NCBI RefSeq assembly: GCF_028688295.1
Contig: NZ_JAQTYM010000005.1
Location: forward strand, 1-64,000
Origin: Sulfuricurvum sp.
Lineage (GTDB): Bacteria; Campylobacterota; Campylobacteria; Campylobacterales; Sulfurimonadaceae
Reading direction: 5' to 3'
Length of the DNA: 64,000 nt
Below are positions 8,962 through 17,011 of the stretch, piece after piece (the stretch's first letter is position 1; each line of letters starts with the position of its first letter). The notes under the pieces are model-generated. The model searched no databases. It saw nothing but the letters and a program-made list of their open reading frames with translations, and was not told where the DNA came from. A program made the translations under genes and the position numbers.

Positions 8962-9648
8962 ATGCGAAAAATTACACTGGTCACGGCGCTATTCTTGCCA
9001 TTATGGGTGCATGCGACGATGAACATCACGACAAACGAGCAGGTTTCACAATCGTTGAAACCGGATGTGTTGCAAGGGAGTCTCAGTTTTGAAGAGCAAA
9101 GCAAAAACTCCACGACGATAAAAGAGCACCTCAATCTAATAGTTGCGGCAGTAAAAGGGTTCGATCCTAAGGGAGAATTTTGTCAAGGGGGCGGCTATCA
9201 CCTCTCGCCGCGCTATAGCTATAAAGATCAAAAACAAGAGTTCATCGGCTATAGCGGTAATTTAAATTTCGGATGCGAATTTAAAGCGATCGAGGAGTAC
9301 AACACCCTCATAGCTAAAATCGATAAGGTGAGTGCTCCGAGTGTTCGAAAATCGGAGGGGGCATTATCATGGGGGGTGAGTGAGAAAACCCAAAAAATGG
9401 TGAAACAATCATTGCGTGTGGAGTTGTTACGCAGTGCGAAAGCTCAAGCGGAGGCTTTTTCCAAAGAGACGGCACTGGAGTGTGCCGTGGAATCGGTCAA
9501 CTTCGGCGGCATAGCACAACCGCACCCCGTTATGATGAAGGCGATGATGATGGCCGATTCGGTTGGTACCGAGAGCCCGATTCAGCGAGATGAAGAGTCC
9601 TCACTGGATGCAACGGTGAGCTATATCTGCTCGAAGCGCGTACCGTGA
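8962..9648 (+). CDS. SIMPL-domain (DUF541) secreted protein
   Basis: 228 residues with an N-terminal signal peptide (MRKITLVTALFLPLWVHA). The body fits the SIMPL/DUF541 fold: an N-terminal strand region, a central repeat with YSYKDQKQEFIGYSGNLN, and a helix rich in Ala/Lys (RVELLRSAKAQAEAFSKETA). Four Cys are visible in the mature part, possibly two disulfides. GAGGTG lies 7 bases before the ATG. Function is unknown for most of the family; periplasmic. Its 3' end overlaps the convergent gene by 28 bases. Confidence 0.75.
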   Translation: MRKITLVTALFLPLWVHATMNITTNEQVSQSLKPDVLQGSLSFEEQSKNSTTIKEHLNLIVAAVKGFDPKGEFCQGGGYHLSPRYSYKDQKQEFIGYSGNLNFGCEFKAIEEYNTLIAKIDKVSAPSVRKSEGALSWGVSEKTQKMVKQSLRVELLRSAKAQAEAFSKETALECAVESVNFGGIAQPHPVMMKAMMMADSVGTESPIQRDEESSLDATVSYICSKRVP

Positions 9649-10886
9649 ACTAGGGTGTAACGATAAAGCTTGAGAGCCTTAATCAGGTTTATGAGTAAGA
9701 GTGTGAACATTGCCCCTCCTGATAGGGCTCCAAGCTGTAATAGCGGAGGATAAAATACTCCTGACAATATCAGAACTGAGGTTATGGCAAAAAGCCAAAA
9801 TACCCCTTTGACACGCTGGGTCGGGATAATATTCGACATAATCGGTGCGTCCATAAAGCCTGCGGAATTGAGATGAAACCACACCAAAAAAGGGACGATT
9901 TTCCCCATCATTGCTAGAATGATTGCTAATGCGAAGAGGGCAAACGCGATCAGTGCAAAACTCAGAAGCGATGCGTTAAGGGTGATATTAAAGAGCGCGT
10001 AGGTGAGGATAGATAGGGTGAGAAGAACCATCCCTGAAGCCCATAACCAAATGCTCACATCGCTAACACGACGTTTGCGCTCTTTTAACCGTTTCACCGT
10101 TGTAGCAACAAAACCGACCAATAACGCCCCAATAACCAGATCAAACACCCAAACAAACGGCCATGCGATGATAAGCCAAATAAGCTTTAGTATCAAGGTG
10201 ACAGCGATCACTTTAAACGCATTTCGCTTGCACCAAGAGCTATACGACGCGGTGACGTAAAACATCTCAACAACCTGAAACGCTACAGCGATAATCAATG
10301 CCGCGACCCATCCGATAAGACCGAGCGAATAGTGGGCATTTCGGAGTGCATCGTGAGCAGCACTAAAGCTCTCATTGGCATATTCACTCGCCATGACGAT
10401 CCCTAAAATCGCAGTGAGGGAGAGGGCGATGAGGGCGAGACGCATTCCACGGAGGGTATCATGAGTCACTCCCCCAAAGAGAAGGGGTAGGATGAGGTTG
10501 GCACTATGGAGGATCGAAGCCCCTAGCGCGATCGACGCAATCACAAAAAGGATCGGCTGAGTGTAGATAAATGCACCGCTCAAAGAGAGGATACCGATCA
10601 CCAAAAAGAGGTGAATCAAAAAGGCATTTCCTAACGGTGCGGGGATAGGGCGTCCTCCCAAAACACTCTGCATTTGAAACAGCGCACCGATCATGCTCAT
10701 CGTAATGACCCCTAAAAACATCAGATGTATGGCTGCGAGTGAAAGGGGGTGGTTTGGGGTTAAGACGGCGATAGGATCAAGAAATAAGATCATGCAAAGC
10801 GCTAAACCAAAGAGGGGAACGGTGAGAAAAAAGCGGATGACTACCGAAAGGGGAGGCGCTTGATCGAGGGAGAGGCCGTTATACAT
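9621..10886 (-). CDS. 12-TM membrane protein resembling NnrS / heme-copper oxidase subunit I-like proteins
   Basis: About 421 residues. The open frame extends to 11012, but ATG 10886 has GGAG 7 bases upstream and gives MYNGLSLDQAPPL. Roughly 12 hydrophobic segments are visible. Candidate heme or metal His lie within or at the edge of helices: AAIHLMFLGVITMSMIGALFQM, ILHSANLILPLLFGG, NAHYSLGLIGWVAALI and LVWFHLNSAG. The family call is tentative. It is the third gene of the hemerythrin/DUF2249 operon (8-base overlap with DUF2249) behind an FNR-type box, which supports a role in NO or low-oxygen physiology. It ends convergently with the SIMPL gene, overlapping by 28 bases. Confidence 0.7.
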   Translation of the reverse strand: MYNGLSLDQAPPLSVVIRFFLTVPLFGLALCMILFLDPIAVLTPNHPLSLAAIHLMFLGVITMSMIGALFQMQSVLGGRPIPAPLGNAFLIHLFLVIGILSLSGAFIYTQPILFVIASIALGASILHSANLILPLLFGGVTHDTLRGMRLALIALSLTAILGIVMASEYANESFSAAHDALRNAHYSLGLIGWVAALIIAVAFQVVEMFYVTASYSSWCKRNAFKVIAVTLILKLIWLIIAWPFVWVFDLVIGALLVGFVATTVKRLKERKRRVSDVSIWLWASGMVLLTLSILTYALFNITLNASLLSFALIAFALFALAIILAMMGKIVPFLVWFHLNSAGFMDAPIMSNIIPTQRVKGVFWLFAITSVLILSGVFYPPLLQLGALSGGAMFTLLLINLIKALKLYRYTLVHGTRFEQI

Positions 10887-11121
10887 ACTCATGCTCCAGA
10901 TGGAGTGTAGATGAGCGGGTGATGTAGATGTGCCATAGTGCCTCATCCTCCATGACGCTGAGGTATCGACCGCCGTTTTTGGTGATGATCTCAAACAACG
11001 GGATCGGCTCACGGCGGTGGATCATGTGAATCACCTCGTCAGCGTGTAGTTTTTTAAACGCAGAGACGGCCATCTCCAGCGGAACCGGATGGTCGAGCTC
11101 GCGGGTATCTAGGAGGATCAC
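10879..11121 (-). CDS. DUF2249-like small protein
   Basis: 80 residues. The start LLDTRELDHPVPLEMAVSAFKKL and the middle IHMIHRREPIPLFEII match the DUF2249/TusA-like small-domain pattern (D-x-R at the N terminus, HRxxP in the middle). Such proteins often accompany hemerythrins and NnrS-like proteins. The start overlaps the hemerythrin stop by 4 bases, and the end overlaps the 12-TM gene by 8 bases, so all three are translationally coupled. The biochemical role is not established. Confidence 0.75.
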   Translation of the reverse strand: MILLDTRELDHPVPLEMAVSAFKKLHADEVIHMIHRREPIPLFEIITKNGGRYLSVMEDEALWHIYITRSSTLHLEHEYV

Positions 11122-11552
11122 GGCTCCATACCTTTTAGGGTTTGAACCATCAGTTCTGCGTCCCCTCCGAGGGCGCGATCGATCATCGGATAGAGCATTT
11201 GTTCCTCTTTCATATTGTGCTGTTGGAGCATGATCATCATCGATTCTCCGATTCCGAAAAAATCGTCATGACGATTTTCATTCAAGGCGCTTTTCATCGA
11301 TTCGAGTAAACTGCGTAGCTGTTGGTGCTCGTAGCGCATCATTTGTGTCGGTCCCCCCATCATCCCTGTCCGTTTTTCGAAGGCGATAAAGAGCTCACGC
11401 TCCTCCATATCGAAATGGTGATTGGTCGCTTGGTAGAACGATTCAAACAGTGTTGCGGCTTCTTCAGTTTTTTTATCAGCGAGCGCGTTTTCCGCTTCGG
11501 TAAAAAGATGATCACATGAACGATGATCCTCACGCATAAATTCTAAAATCAT
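11118..11552 (-). CDS. Hemerythrin HHE-domain protein
   Basis: About 144 residues. ATG 11552 was chosen because AAGGGG lies 6 bases upstream; the longer frame to 11645 would run through the promoter. Iron-ligand-type residues are visible in MREDHRSCDHLF, NHHFDMEERELF, MRYEHQQLRSLL and QHNMKEEQMLYP, the usual HHE spacing. Four helices form a di-iron bundle that in relatives binds O2 or NO or protects iron-sulfur clusters. It is the first gene of a three-gene operon controlled by a putative FNR/DNR-type site at 11610-11623. Confidence 0.88.
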   Translation of the reverse strand: MILEFMREDHRSCDHLFTEAENALADKKTEEAATLFESFYQATNHHFDMEERELFIAFEKRTGMMGGPTQMMRYEHQQLRSLLESMKSALNENRHDDFFGIGESMMIMLQQHNMKEEQMLYPMIDRALGGDAELMVQTLKGMEP

Positions 11553-11565
11553 TACTATCCCCTTG

Positions 11566-11623
11566 ATTATATTGTAACGATAGTATAAAGGGAATGGGTG
11601 AGATAACTCTTGATCGATATCAA
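11566..11623 (-). promoter_or_regulatory. FNR/DNR-type activator box with -10 (class II geometry)
   Basis: TTGATCGATATCAA (11610-11623) is an exact match to the FNR consensus TTGATN4ATCAA. On the minus strand TATACT (11587-11582) is a -10 hexamer. If +1 is at 11575, the box centre is at -41.5, the classical class II position. A second possible -10 (TATAAT, 11571-11566) lies closer to the ATG at 11552. Confidence 0.7.
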
Positions 11624-11689
11624 GATAAAAAATAATCATCTTCATCTTTGAGAGAGAGGATCTATTAACGTTTTTGTATTAAAGACACA

Positions 11690-11695
11690 CTATAA
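11690..11695 (+). promoter_or_regulatory. Putative -10 element for the SurA-N-like gene
   Basis: TATAAT in ACACTATAATACCC, 30 bases before the ATG at 11725; AAAAGGAAC lies just before the start as the ribosome site. Confidence 0.5.
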
Positions 11696-11724
11696 TACCC
11701 AAACACTTTTCCAAAAGGAACTTT

Positions 11725-12252
11725 ATGAAACTCTCTCTCGCTCTTGCCTCACTTGTTATCTCTTCATCATTCGTTTTTGCTGCCCCTGCTACACTTGCTA
11801 CGATCAACGGTAAAGCGATAACTACTAGCGATGCTAACACTTTTGTTAACAAAGCAATGGGTGGGATGAGTTATGAAAAACTCGATGCAAAAATGAAACG
11901 TCAAGTGGTCGAACAACTCATTAACCAAGAACTGGTTAAAACAGAAGTGACTAAAAGCGGCATCCAAAATACACCAGCATTTAAAGCGCAATACGCCGCA
12001 TTGAAAAATGATTTAGCGGTTGATATGTGGATGAAACAACAAATGGGGAAAATCAGCGTTACCGATAAAGAGGCGCAAACGTTTTATGATGCTAATAAAG
12101 ACAAAATGAAGCAAGGGGATAAAACGGTCCCTTTTGAAGCGGCAAAAAGAGAAATTGTACAATTTATCAAGCTCGAAAAATTCAAAGCGCACATGAATAA
12201 AACTACCGATACTCTGCGCAAAGCTGCAAAAGTAGAAATAAAAGTACCGTGA
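11725..12252 (+). CDS. Secreted SurA-N-like chaperone domain protein (no parvulin domain)
   Basis: 175 residues. Signal peptide MKLSLALASLVISSSFVFA, then ATINGKAITTSDANTFV, the usual N-terminal motif of SurA/PrsA/PpiD-type chaperones. A helical region follows (VVEQLINQELVKTEVTKSGI) with a C-terminal helical return (FEAAKREIVQFIKLEKF). The catalytic parvulin domain (about 90 residues in relatives) is absent, so prolyl isomerase activity is not expected. It is probably a periplasmic holdase. It is divergent from the hemerythrin operon. Confidence 0.8.
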   Translation: MKLSLALASLVISSSFVFAAPATLATINGKAITTSDANTFVNKAMGGMSYEKLDAKMKRQVVEQLINQELVKTEVTKSGIQNTPAFKAQYAALKNDLAVDMWMKQQMGKISVTDKEAQTFYDANKDKMKQGDKTVPFEAAKREIVQFIKLEKFKAHMNKTTDTLRKAAKVEIKVP

Positions 12253-12295
12253 GCCCCTGCTCACGCACTAATTACTACTCTTTAACCACTATTTT

Positions 12296-12691
12296 TCACC
12301 CTCTCGCCGCTAATCCTATCGCCAGTGCACGTTCAATCTCATCCCCATAATCGGGATTTTTGCTTCTCAATGTTTTTTCAAACTTTAAAATCAGTTTCGA
12401 ATCCGTTTTCGGATGAGTACAAAGCGCTTCGAGGAGATGTTTGTAGCTACCGATACTATGGGTATTAATCGTTGAGAAACGCTCTAAAATCAGATTGATG
12501 GCGCGATTGAGCTCGGACGCACTAGAGGTGCTGTTTTTGATGATCGCACTGAGGGTTTCAAAGGTTTCGATTGATGCAGGAGTTACATTTGGGGGAGGTT
12601 TCTTTTTATTGCTCCAGACGTACAGAGCAACCAGTCCGATAAGAAGGAACAACAGTCCCACAATGGTGAGAATTAAATTTACAGTAATCAT
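12296..12691 (-). CDS. Hypothetical single-TM protein
   Basis: 131 residues: an N-terminal TM helix (about 4-26, LILTIVGLLFLLIGLVALYVW), a basic KKKPPP linker, then a mostly helical soluble domain with FETLSAIIKNSTSSASELNRAINLIL and SKLILKFEKTLRSKNPDYGDEIERALAIGL. The orientation implied is N-out with a cytoplasmic domain. I do not recognise the family. It lies between the SurA-N-like gene (convergent) and the porin terminator. Confidence 0.7.
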   Translation of the reverse strand: MITVNLILTIVGLLFLLIGLVALYVWSNKKKPPPNVTPASIETFETLSAIIKNSTSSASELNRAINLILERFSTINTHSIGSYKHLLEALCTHPKTDSKLILKFEKTLRSKNPDYGDEIERALAIGLAARG

Positions 12692-12754
12692 GTTTAGGTT
12701 TCTTTATAAAGTGAAGTAGAGGTATTGTAGCGAAAAAGGGATGAATTAAAATGG

Positions 12755-12772
12755 CTCCCGCAAATGCGGGAG
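12755..12772 (-). terminator. Hairpin terminator of the porin gene
   Basis: CTCCCGC (12755-12761), loop AAAT, GCGGGAG (12766-12772): a perfect 7-bp GC-rich stem 26 bases past the porin stop. On the minus strand it is followed by CCATTTTAATT, a modest U-rich tail. Confidence 0.65.
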
Positions 12773-12797
12773 AAAAGGAGAATGAGCTATTAAAGGA

Positions 12798-14153
12798 TTA
12801 CCATTTTAATTCGGTAGTCAACATATACACATCTTTAGATGCTCCAGTATCTGTACCAGCTGCATTTTCTTCATCGATATATTTTGCCGTACCGATGAAA
12901 CTTACGTTTTTGTTATATTTATATGCAAGAGCAGCAATTTTTTTAGTACCTTCGTATGAAAGTGTTGTTACTCCTGCTGCTGTTTTGTTCTCTTTTTTAT
13001 AATCATCGTAACGACCGATGATGGTCCAATCGGTAAATGGACGGATTTCAGCATTGATTGAGAATAAATCGTATTCAGAGTCAGTACCTGAAGCGATACG
13101 AACATCATCATCTGCCTTTACATATTGTGCTGCTAACAAAAATTCTGGTTGGTTATAGACTGCATGGATACCGTAGAATGTACGATCGTATTCAGCTGCA
13201 TCACCGATAGCAATGTTGTCATCTTTATGATTGTGTGAAACAATACCCATTGTAGAGATATTTAAATAACTATCTTTTGTTCGATCGTTTTTACCAATTT
13301 TTTTACCACTTCCGATCAAGTGACCTGTAAGGCGCCATTCAACAGAGAGCTTAGAATCATTTTGTTGGTTACCTGCTTTTTTATCTGCATGGTACCCTTC
13401 ACCATTGAAAACACCGATTTCAGAGCTGAAGTTTTCAGTTTTAGTTTTAAAGTTTACTCCAAAATCCGCAGAGTTAATAAGGTCAACACCCGATTCAGTT
13501 GGAGTTGATTTTTCTTCCAAAGCAACTTTGTTGAATGAACGGTAATGCCATGCATTGTGCTCTTCATAGTCGATCCATGGACGGTGAACGATACCCGCTT
13601 CTACACCTGTATATGGAAGAACGTTATCCAAATAGAGGTATGCGTATTTGATAAATACATCTGCGTAACCACCACCTTGAGAAGTTTTCAAATCACCGCC
13701 TTCAGGAAGTGTACCTGTATCAGATGACAACTCTTTTGTTGTATCCATAGTTACACGAGCGTAATCTTTGTCATTAAAAAATGCTTTTACTTGAACGTAG
13801 TTACGACGCATTTCAAAACCAGATGAACGCCCTTTTGTAGAACTTTTGGTCTCTGGATCAGCTGTTGTAAATCCTAGGTAATGAGTTCCGCTAAACTCAA
13901 GAGTTTTTGCTTTAGATTTTACATTGGTGTATTTTTTAGCCGCATCTTTGTACTCTGAAAAGCTAGATTCGATTTCACGATCAGCCATGTCAACAGTTTT
14001 TGCGTCAACGAAATCGCCCATCTCCACGCGGCCTTCGCCCGGAGTTGTATAAACTTGTCCTGTTTTAGGATCACTGTAGAGGGTCAAAGCATCTGCTGAT
14101 GCAACGCCACTGATCATCGCCGCAGCAAGGGCTGATAATGCAACTTTTTTCAT
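12798..14153 (-). CDS. Outer-membrane porin, probably phosphate-starvation induced
   Basis: About 451 residues from ATG 14153 (AGGAGTG upstream; an in-frame GTG at 14162 is less likely). Signal peptide MKKVALSALAAAMISGVASA. The mature part opens with a polar helical segment (ESSFSEYKDAAKKYTN) then beta strands such as MRRNYVQVKAFFNDKDYARVTMDTT and IKYAYLYLDNVLPYTGVEAGIVHRPW. It ends LTTELKW, an outer-membrane C-terminal signature. The overall pattern fits a 14-18 strand porin of the OprO/P-like or Campylobacter porin type. A Pho box like those of pstS, phoU and pstC lies at 14183-14216, so a phosphate or anion channel is inferred. Specificity is not shown by sequence. Confidence 0.85.
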   Translation of the reverse strand: MKKVALSALAAAMISGVASADALTLYSDPKTGQVYTTPGEGRVEMGDFVDAKTVDMADREIESSFSEYKDAAKKYTNVKSKAKTLEFSGTHYLGFTTADPETKSSTKGRSSGFEMRRNYVQVKAFFNDKDYARVTMDTTKELSSDTGTLPEGGDLKTSQGGGYADVFIKYAYLYLDNVLPYTGVEAGIVHRPWIDYEEHNAWHYRSFNKVALEEKSTPTESGVDLINSADFGVNFKTKTENFSSEIGVFNGEGYHADKKAGNQQNDSKLSVEWRLTGHLIGSGKKIGKNDRTKDSYLNISTMGIVSHNHKDDNIAIGDAAEYDRTFYGIHAVYNQPEFLLAAQYVKADDDVRIASGTDSEYDLFSINAEIRPFTDWTIIGRYDDYKKENKTAAGVTTLSYEGTKKIAALAYKYNKNVSFIGTAKYIDEENAAGTDTGASKDVYMLTTELKW

Positions 14154-14182
14154 AAGAATCACTCCTGTTTTTTAGTGGTGTC

Positions 14183-14216
14183 ATTGTAGAGAAATTTGAT
14201 TACATGATTGTTACAT
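14183..14216 (-). promoter_or_regulatory. Pho box and -10 of the porin gene
   Basis: Minus strand: ATGTAAC AATC ATGTAAT (14216-14199), a 10-base spacer, then TACAAT (14188-14183). The 7-4-7 direct-repeat layout and 10-base distance equal those at pstS, phoU and pstC. Confidence 0.7.
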
Positions 14217-14401
14217 TACAGAATGATTACGATAAGGAAAATGAATAAAGAACAAGGGGATGAAAACGAAAATAATGCTCCACTGAACGCATACGCAAGG
14301 ACAATGGAGCTAAACTTAAGGAATTGAAGAAGGAGAATGAACGTTGGGCCTGATTAGGACACCTTTAAAGACACCGAGGTGTTTTTAGAGGTGGCTTTTT
14401 T

Positions 14402-14455
14402 GTCATTGCGGACATGATCCGCAATCTATAGATCCTGAATCAAGTTCAGGATGAC
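14402..14455. repeat. Composite palindromic intergenic repeat
   Basis: It begins GTCAT and ends ATGAC (inverted ends). Inside are two hairpins: ATTGCGGA/TCCGCAAT (8 bp, loop CATGA) and TCCTGAA/TTCAGGA (7 bp, loop TCAAG). Dispersed palindromes of similar wording are known from many bacteria. It lies 16 bases past the pstS stop and could act as a terminator or mRNA-stabilising end. The remaining gap 14217-14401 holds no gene I can support. Confidence 0.65.
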
Positions 14456-14470
14456 CGTTTTAGAGAAAAA

Positions 14471-15472
14471 TTATTTACTTTCTGCCCAGTATTGACGAAC
14501 AAGATTTGTTGCATCAATTGAGAGAGGGATATATCCTAATTTTTCAGCCGCTTTATCACCGTTACGGAATGAGTGATCAAAAAATGCAATAGTTTGTTTA
14601 TTGATATCGGCTGTTTCACGTGGCATCAAGATATAGGTTGCTGCTACGATTGGATACGTAGAATCACCTTGACCTGCTACAAGTGAACCATAGAAGTGGT
14701 CTTTTTTCGTCCATGATGCTTTGTCGATTGCATTTTGGAAGTTTGTTTTGCGAGCAGTGACCCATTTACCGCTAGCGGTTTGAAGTGTTGCTGCTGAGAG
14801 GTTATTTTTCTCTTTATATGCGTTTTCGATATAACCGATAGAGTAAGGAGTTTCTTTAACGATGTTTGTTACACCCTCATTCCCTTTTCCGCCGACACCG
14901 GTTGCCCAACCGATCGCTTTACCGGTTCCGAATTTGCTTTTCCACATTGGAGAAACATTGCTCAAATAATCCGTAAATACGTGAGTCGTTCCTGATCCGT
15001 CAGAACGGTGAGCAACAATGATTTTTTTCGCCGGAAGATTAAGTCCTGCATTGTCAGCAACGATTTTCGGATCGTTCCACATGGTGATAGTACCTGCAAA
15101 GATTTCAGCAACAACGCTGTTTTTAAGTTTCAACGCTTCATCTTTAACACCAGGGATGTTATGCGCTACTGCGATTGATCCGAAAACTGCCGGGAATTGG
15201 TACAATTTTGCTTTGTCTAACTCTTTTGGTGTCAATGGAGCATCGGTCGCACCGAATTGCACAACGCGTTCAGTAATTTGTTTGATACCGCCGCCTGAAC
15301 CGATTGATTGGTAGTTAACACGAGTTTTGGTCGCTTTTTGGTAGTTATATGCCCAGTCGTAATAACATGGAGCCGGGAAGGTAGCACCCGCACCGTTGAT
15401 TTTGTCTGCCGCGATCATCGATGATGCTGCTACTGCTGCGATCACCAAACCTTTTGTTATGTTTCTAAGCAT
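14471..15472 (-). CDS. pstS: Periplasmic phosphate-binding protein PstS
   Basis: 333 residues. Signal peptide MLRNITKGLVIAAVAASSMIAA, then the PstS hallmark INGAGATFPAPCYYDWAYNY. Phosphate-contact regions are GSGGGIKQI (near residue 58), FGATDAPLT (near 73), and HRSDGSGTTHVFTDYL (near 157). It captures inorganic phosphate for the PstCAB importer. It is transcribed away from phoU, with a shared control region of paired Pho boxes (15505-15586). pstCAB are not adjacent but follow phoU-phoB-phoR-cca. Confidence 0.95.
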   Translation of the reverse strand: MLRNITKGLVIAAVAASSMIAADKINGAGATFPAPCYYDWAYNYQKATKTRVNYQSIGSGGGIKQITERVVQFGATDAPLTPKELDKAKLYQFPAVFGSIAVAHNIPGVKDEALKLKNSVVAEIFAGTITMWNDPKIVADNAGLNLPAKKIIVAHRSDGSGTTHVFTDYLSNVSPMWKSKFGTGKAIGWATGVGGKGNEGVTNIVKETPYSIGYIENAYKEKNNLSAATLQTASGKWVTARKTNFQNAIDKASWTKKDHFYGSLVAGQGDSTYPIVAATYILMPRETADINKQTIAFFDHSFRNGDKAAEKLGYIPLSIDATNLVRQYWAESK

Positions 15473-15504
15473 AATAGAATCCTTTAGGAATTTTTGATGG
15501 CGGT

Positions 15505-15538
15505 ATTGTAGAACTACCGGGTAACGAAACGATTACAA
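15505..15538 (-). promoter_or_regulatory. Pho box and -10 of pstS
   Basis: Minus strand: TTGTAAT CGTT TCGTTAC (15538-15521), a 10-base spacer CCGGTAGTTC, then TACAAT (15510-15505). It forms an inverted pair with the phoU box through GATTACAAA/TTTGTAATC. Confidence 0.75.
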
Positions 15539-15552
15539 AAGGGCCTTAGTGT

Positions 15553-15586
15553 TTGTAATCTCTCGGTTATAAACCATTGTTATAAT
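15553..15586 (+). promoter_or_regulatory. Pho box and -10 of phoU-phoB-phoR
   Basis: TTGTAAT CTCT CGGTTAT (15553-15570), 10-base spacer AAACCATTGT, TATAAT (15581-15586). Geometry is identical to the other three boxes in this window. Confidence 0.75.
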
Positions 15587-15617
15587 CGCGCACATCATTT
15601 ATATCAAAGGCGCACCA

Positions 15618-16289
15618 ATGCTACCACGCTATGAAAACAAACTTAACGAAATCCGTTCAATGATTTCACTCATGCTTTCTCAAATCATCCAATCGAGTGA
15701 AGAGACGCTTAAAGCATTTGAGACCGATAACACTGAATTGTATGAAACATCCCGCACATATATTAAAAATATTCAAGCCGAAGCGAATAAAATCGATAAC
15801 GAAATCATTAAAACATTTGCCCTCTTCGGACCGGAAGCGGATGAACTGCGTCTGCTCGTGGCATATCTGAAAATGACCAATGAAATCGACCGTATTGGTG
15901 ATGGGCTCAAAAAATACAGCAAACGTCTCCATGATCATTGCATGGGGGGATGTGATATGTCTGTTTTGACCAATGCGATTATTCAATTGCACAAAACGAC
16001 GATCAATGCGTTACAATACATTGCAGAATGTTTGAGTGATATTGATGCGTGCGATGCGGATGATATTTACCGTAAAGTAATGGTAGAAGAGTCTAAAAAT
16101 GACGATCTTTTCTCGATTATGGAAAAAGAGCTCTTGAATCTTATCATCGACGCGGATGAGCTCGCCGTTGAGTACGTTAGAGTGTTGGGGACATTGCGTA
16201 AACTGGAACGAATCGGTGATCGTACGGTTAATATTGCGTCATTGATGCTTTATGCACAAAAAGGTGGAGAACTAAACCTTCATAATTAG
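15618..16289 (+). CDS. phoU: Phosphate signalling regulator PhoU
   Basis: 223 residues, all helical, with the duplicated PhoU three-helix bundle. The first repeat has MLSQIIQSSEETLKAF and LRLLVAYLKMTNEIDRIGDGLKKY; the second has ELAVEYVRVLGTLRKLERIGDRTVNIA. The E-x-x-R-I-G-D metal-cluster motif appears twice. PhoU links Pst transport state to the PhoR kinase. It heads an operon with the response regulator (47 bases to its preferred GTG start) and kinase, behind a Pho box, an arrangement different from the usual pst-phoU order. Confidence 0.92.
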   Translation: MLPRYENKLNEIRSMISLMLSQIIQSSEETLKAFETDNTELYETSRTYIKNIQAEANKIDNEIIKTFALFGPEADELRLLVAYLKMTNEIDRIGDGLKKYSKRLHDHCMGGCDMSVLTNAIIQLHKTTINALQYIAECLSDIDACDADDIYRKVMVEESKNDDLFSIMEKELLNLIIDADELAVEYVRVLGTLRKLERIGDRTVNIASLMLYAQKGGELNLHN

Positions 16290-16336
16290 TTCTGTAGATG
16301 CGTAAGTATTCAAAATTTATTCAAAAGAGGCTAGCG

Positions 16337-17011
16337 GTGGAGACACTGATACTGATTGTCGAAGATGAACAAGACATATTAGAACTGATGGAGTATCACT
16401 TGGGAAAAGAGGGGTATGAGACCATCGGTTTTCTCAACACAAAACACGTCGTTAATGCTCTCGAAGAAGAGAGAGTAGACCTTATTTTGATGGATCGTAA
16501 TCTCCCCGGTGCCGAGGGATCTGAATTTGTGGAGTCGCTTCGCAAACGGGGGATACAAACACCGGTTATTTTTGTCAGTGCAAAACAAAAAGATGAAGAT
16601 ATCGAACAAGGTTTCGAGCGTGGAGGAGATGACTATATTACCAAACCCTTTAGCATGAAAGAGTTGGTTTTACGGGTCAAAGCGATTTTACGCCGTACCC
16701 AAAAACGTCCGAATGAAGGTCTTTTAACCTATCGTGATATCACGCTCAACCTTGGGGCGCGTACCGTAGTGATTGAGGCAAATCCAGTAGAACTCACAAA
16801 ACTCGAATTTGATCTTTTACATGCACTTATTGTCAATGAAAACGTTGTACTGGAACGCGATTATCTCTTGGAACATGTTTGGGGAAGCGATGAAGTGTAT
16901 CAAGACCGCACTGTTAATGTTGCCATCAATCGCCTAAAAGAAAAAATAGACCCGGATAAAAGTAAAGAATATATCAAAACCGTGCGGGGAGTTGGTTACA
17001 CACTGTGCTAA
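16337..17011 (+). CDS. phoB: OmpR/PhoB-family response regulator, likely PhoB
   Basis: About 224 residues from GTG 16337 (AGAGG 6 bases upstream), giving VETLILIVEDEQDILEL; the frame is open to 16298. The receiver domain has the acidic pair ED (residues 9-10 of this start), phosphoacceptor Asp in LILMDRNLPG and Lys in DYITKPFS. The C-terminal winged helix has ELTKLEFDLLHAL and RTVNVAINRLKEKID. Neighbours phoU and the kinase, and Pho boxes on pst genes, identify it as the phosphate regulator by inference. It overlaps the kinase start by 7 bases. Confidence 0.88.
   Translation: METLILIVEDEQDILELMEYHLGKEGYETIGFLNTKHVVNALEEERVDLILMDRNLPGAEGSEFVESLRKRGIQTPVIFVSAKQKDEDIEQGFERGGDDYITKPFSMKELVLRVKAILRRTQKRPNEGLLTYRDITLNLGARTVVIEANPVELTKLEFDLLHALIVNENVVLERDYLLEHVWGSDEVYQDRTVNVAINRLKEKIDPDKSKEYIKTVRGVGYTLC

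Noticed and set aside
10887-11012. N-terminal extension of the 12-TM protein
   Set aside because: It overlaps the DUF2249 gene in another frame and has no SD; ATG 10886 fits better.
11553-11645. N-terminal extension of the hemerythrin frame
   Set aside because: It runs across the FNR-type box and -10; ATG 11552 has a good SD.
12751-13002. 83-codon plus-strand frame across the porin terminator
   Set aside because: Antisense to the porin end and built on the terminator hairpin; no SD.
14361-14400. Possible intrinsic terminator with ACACC/GGTGT and T-runs after pstS
   Set aside because: On the minus strand the hairpin is short and poorly placed; the composite repeat explains the region better.
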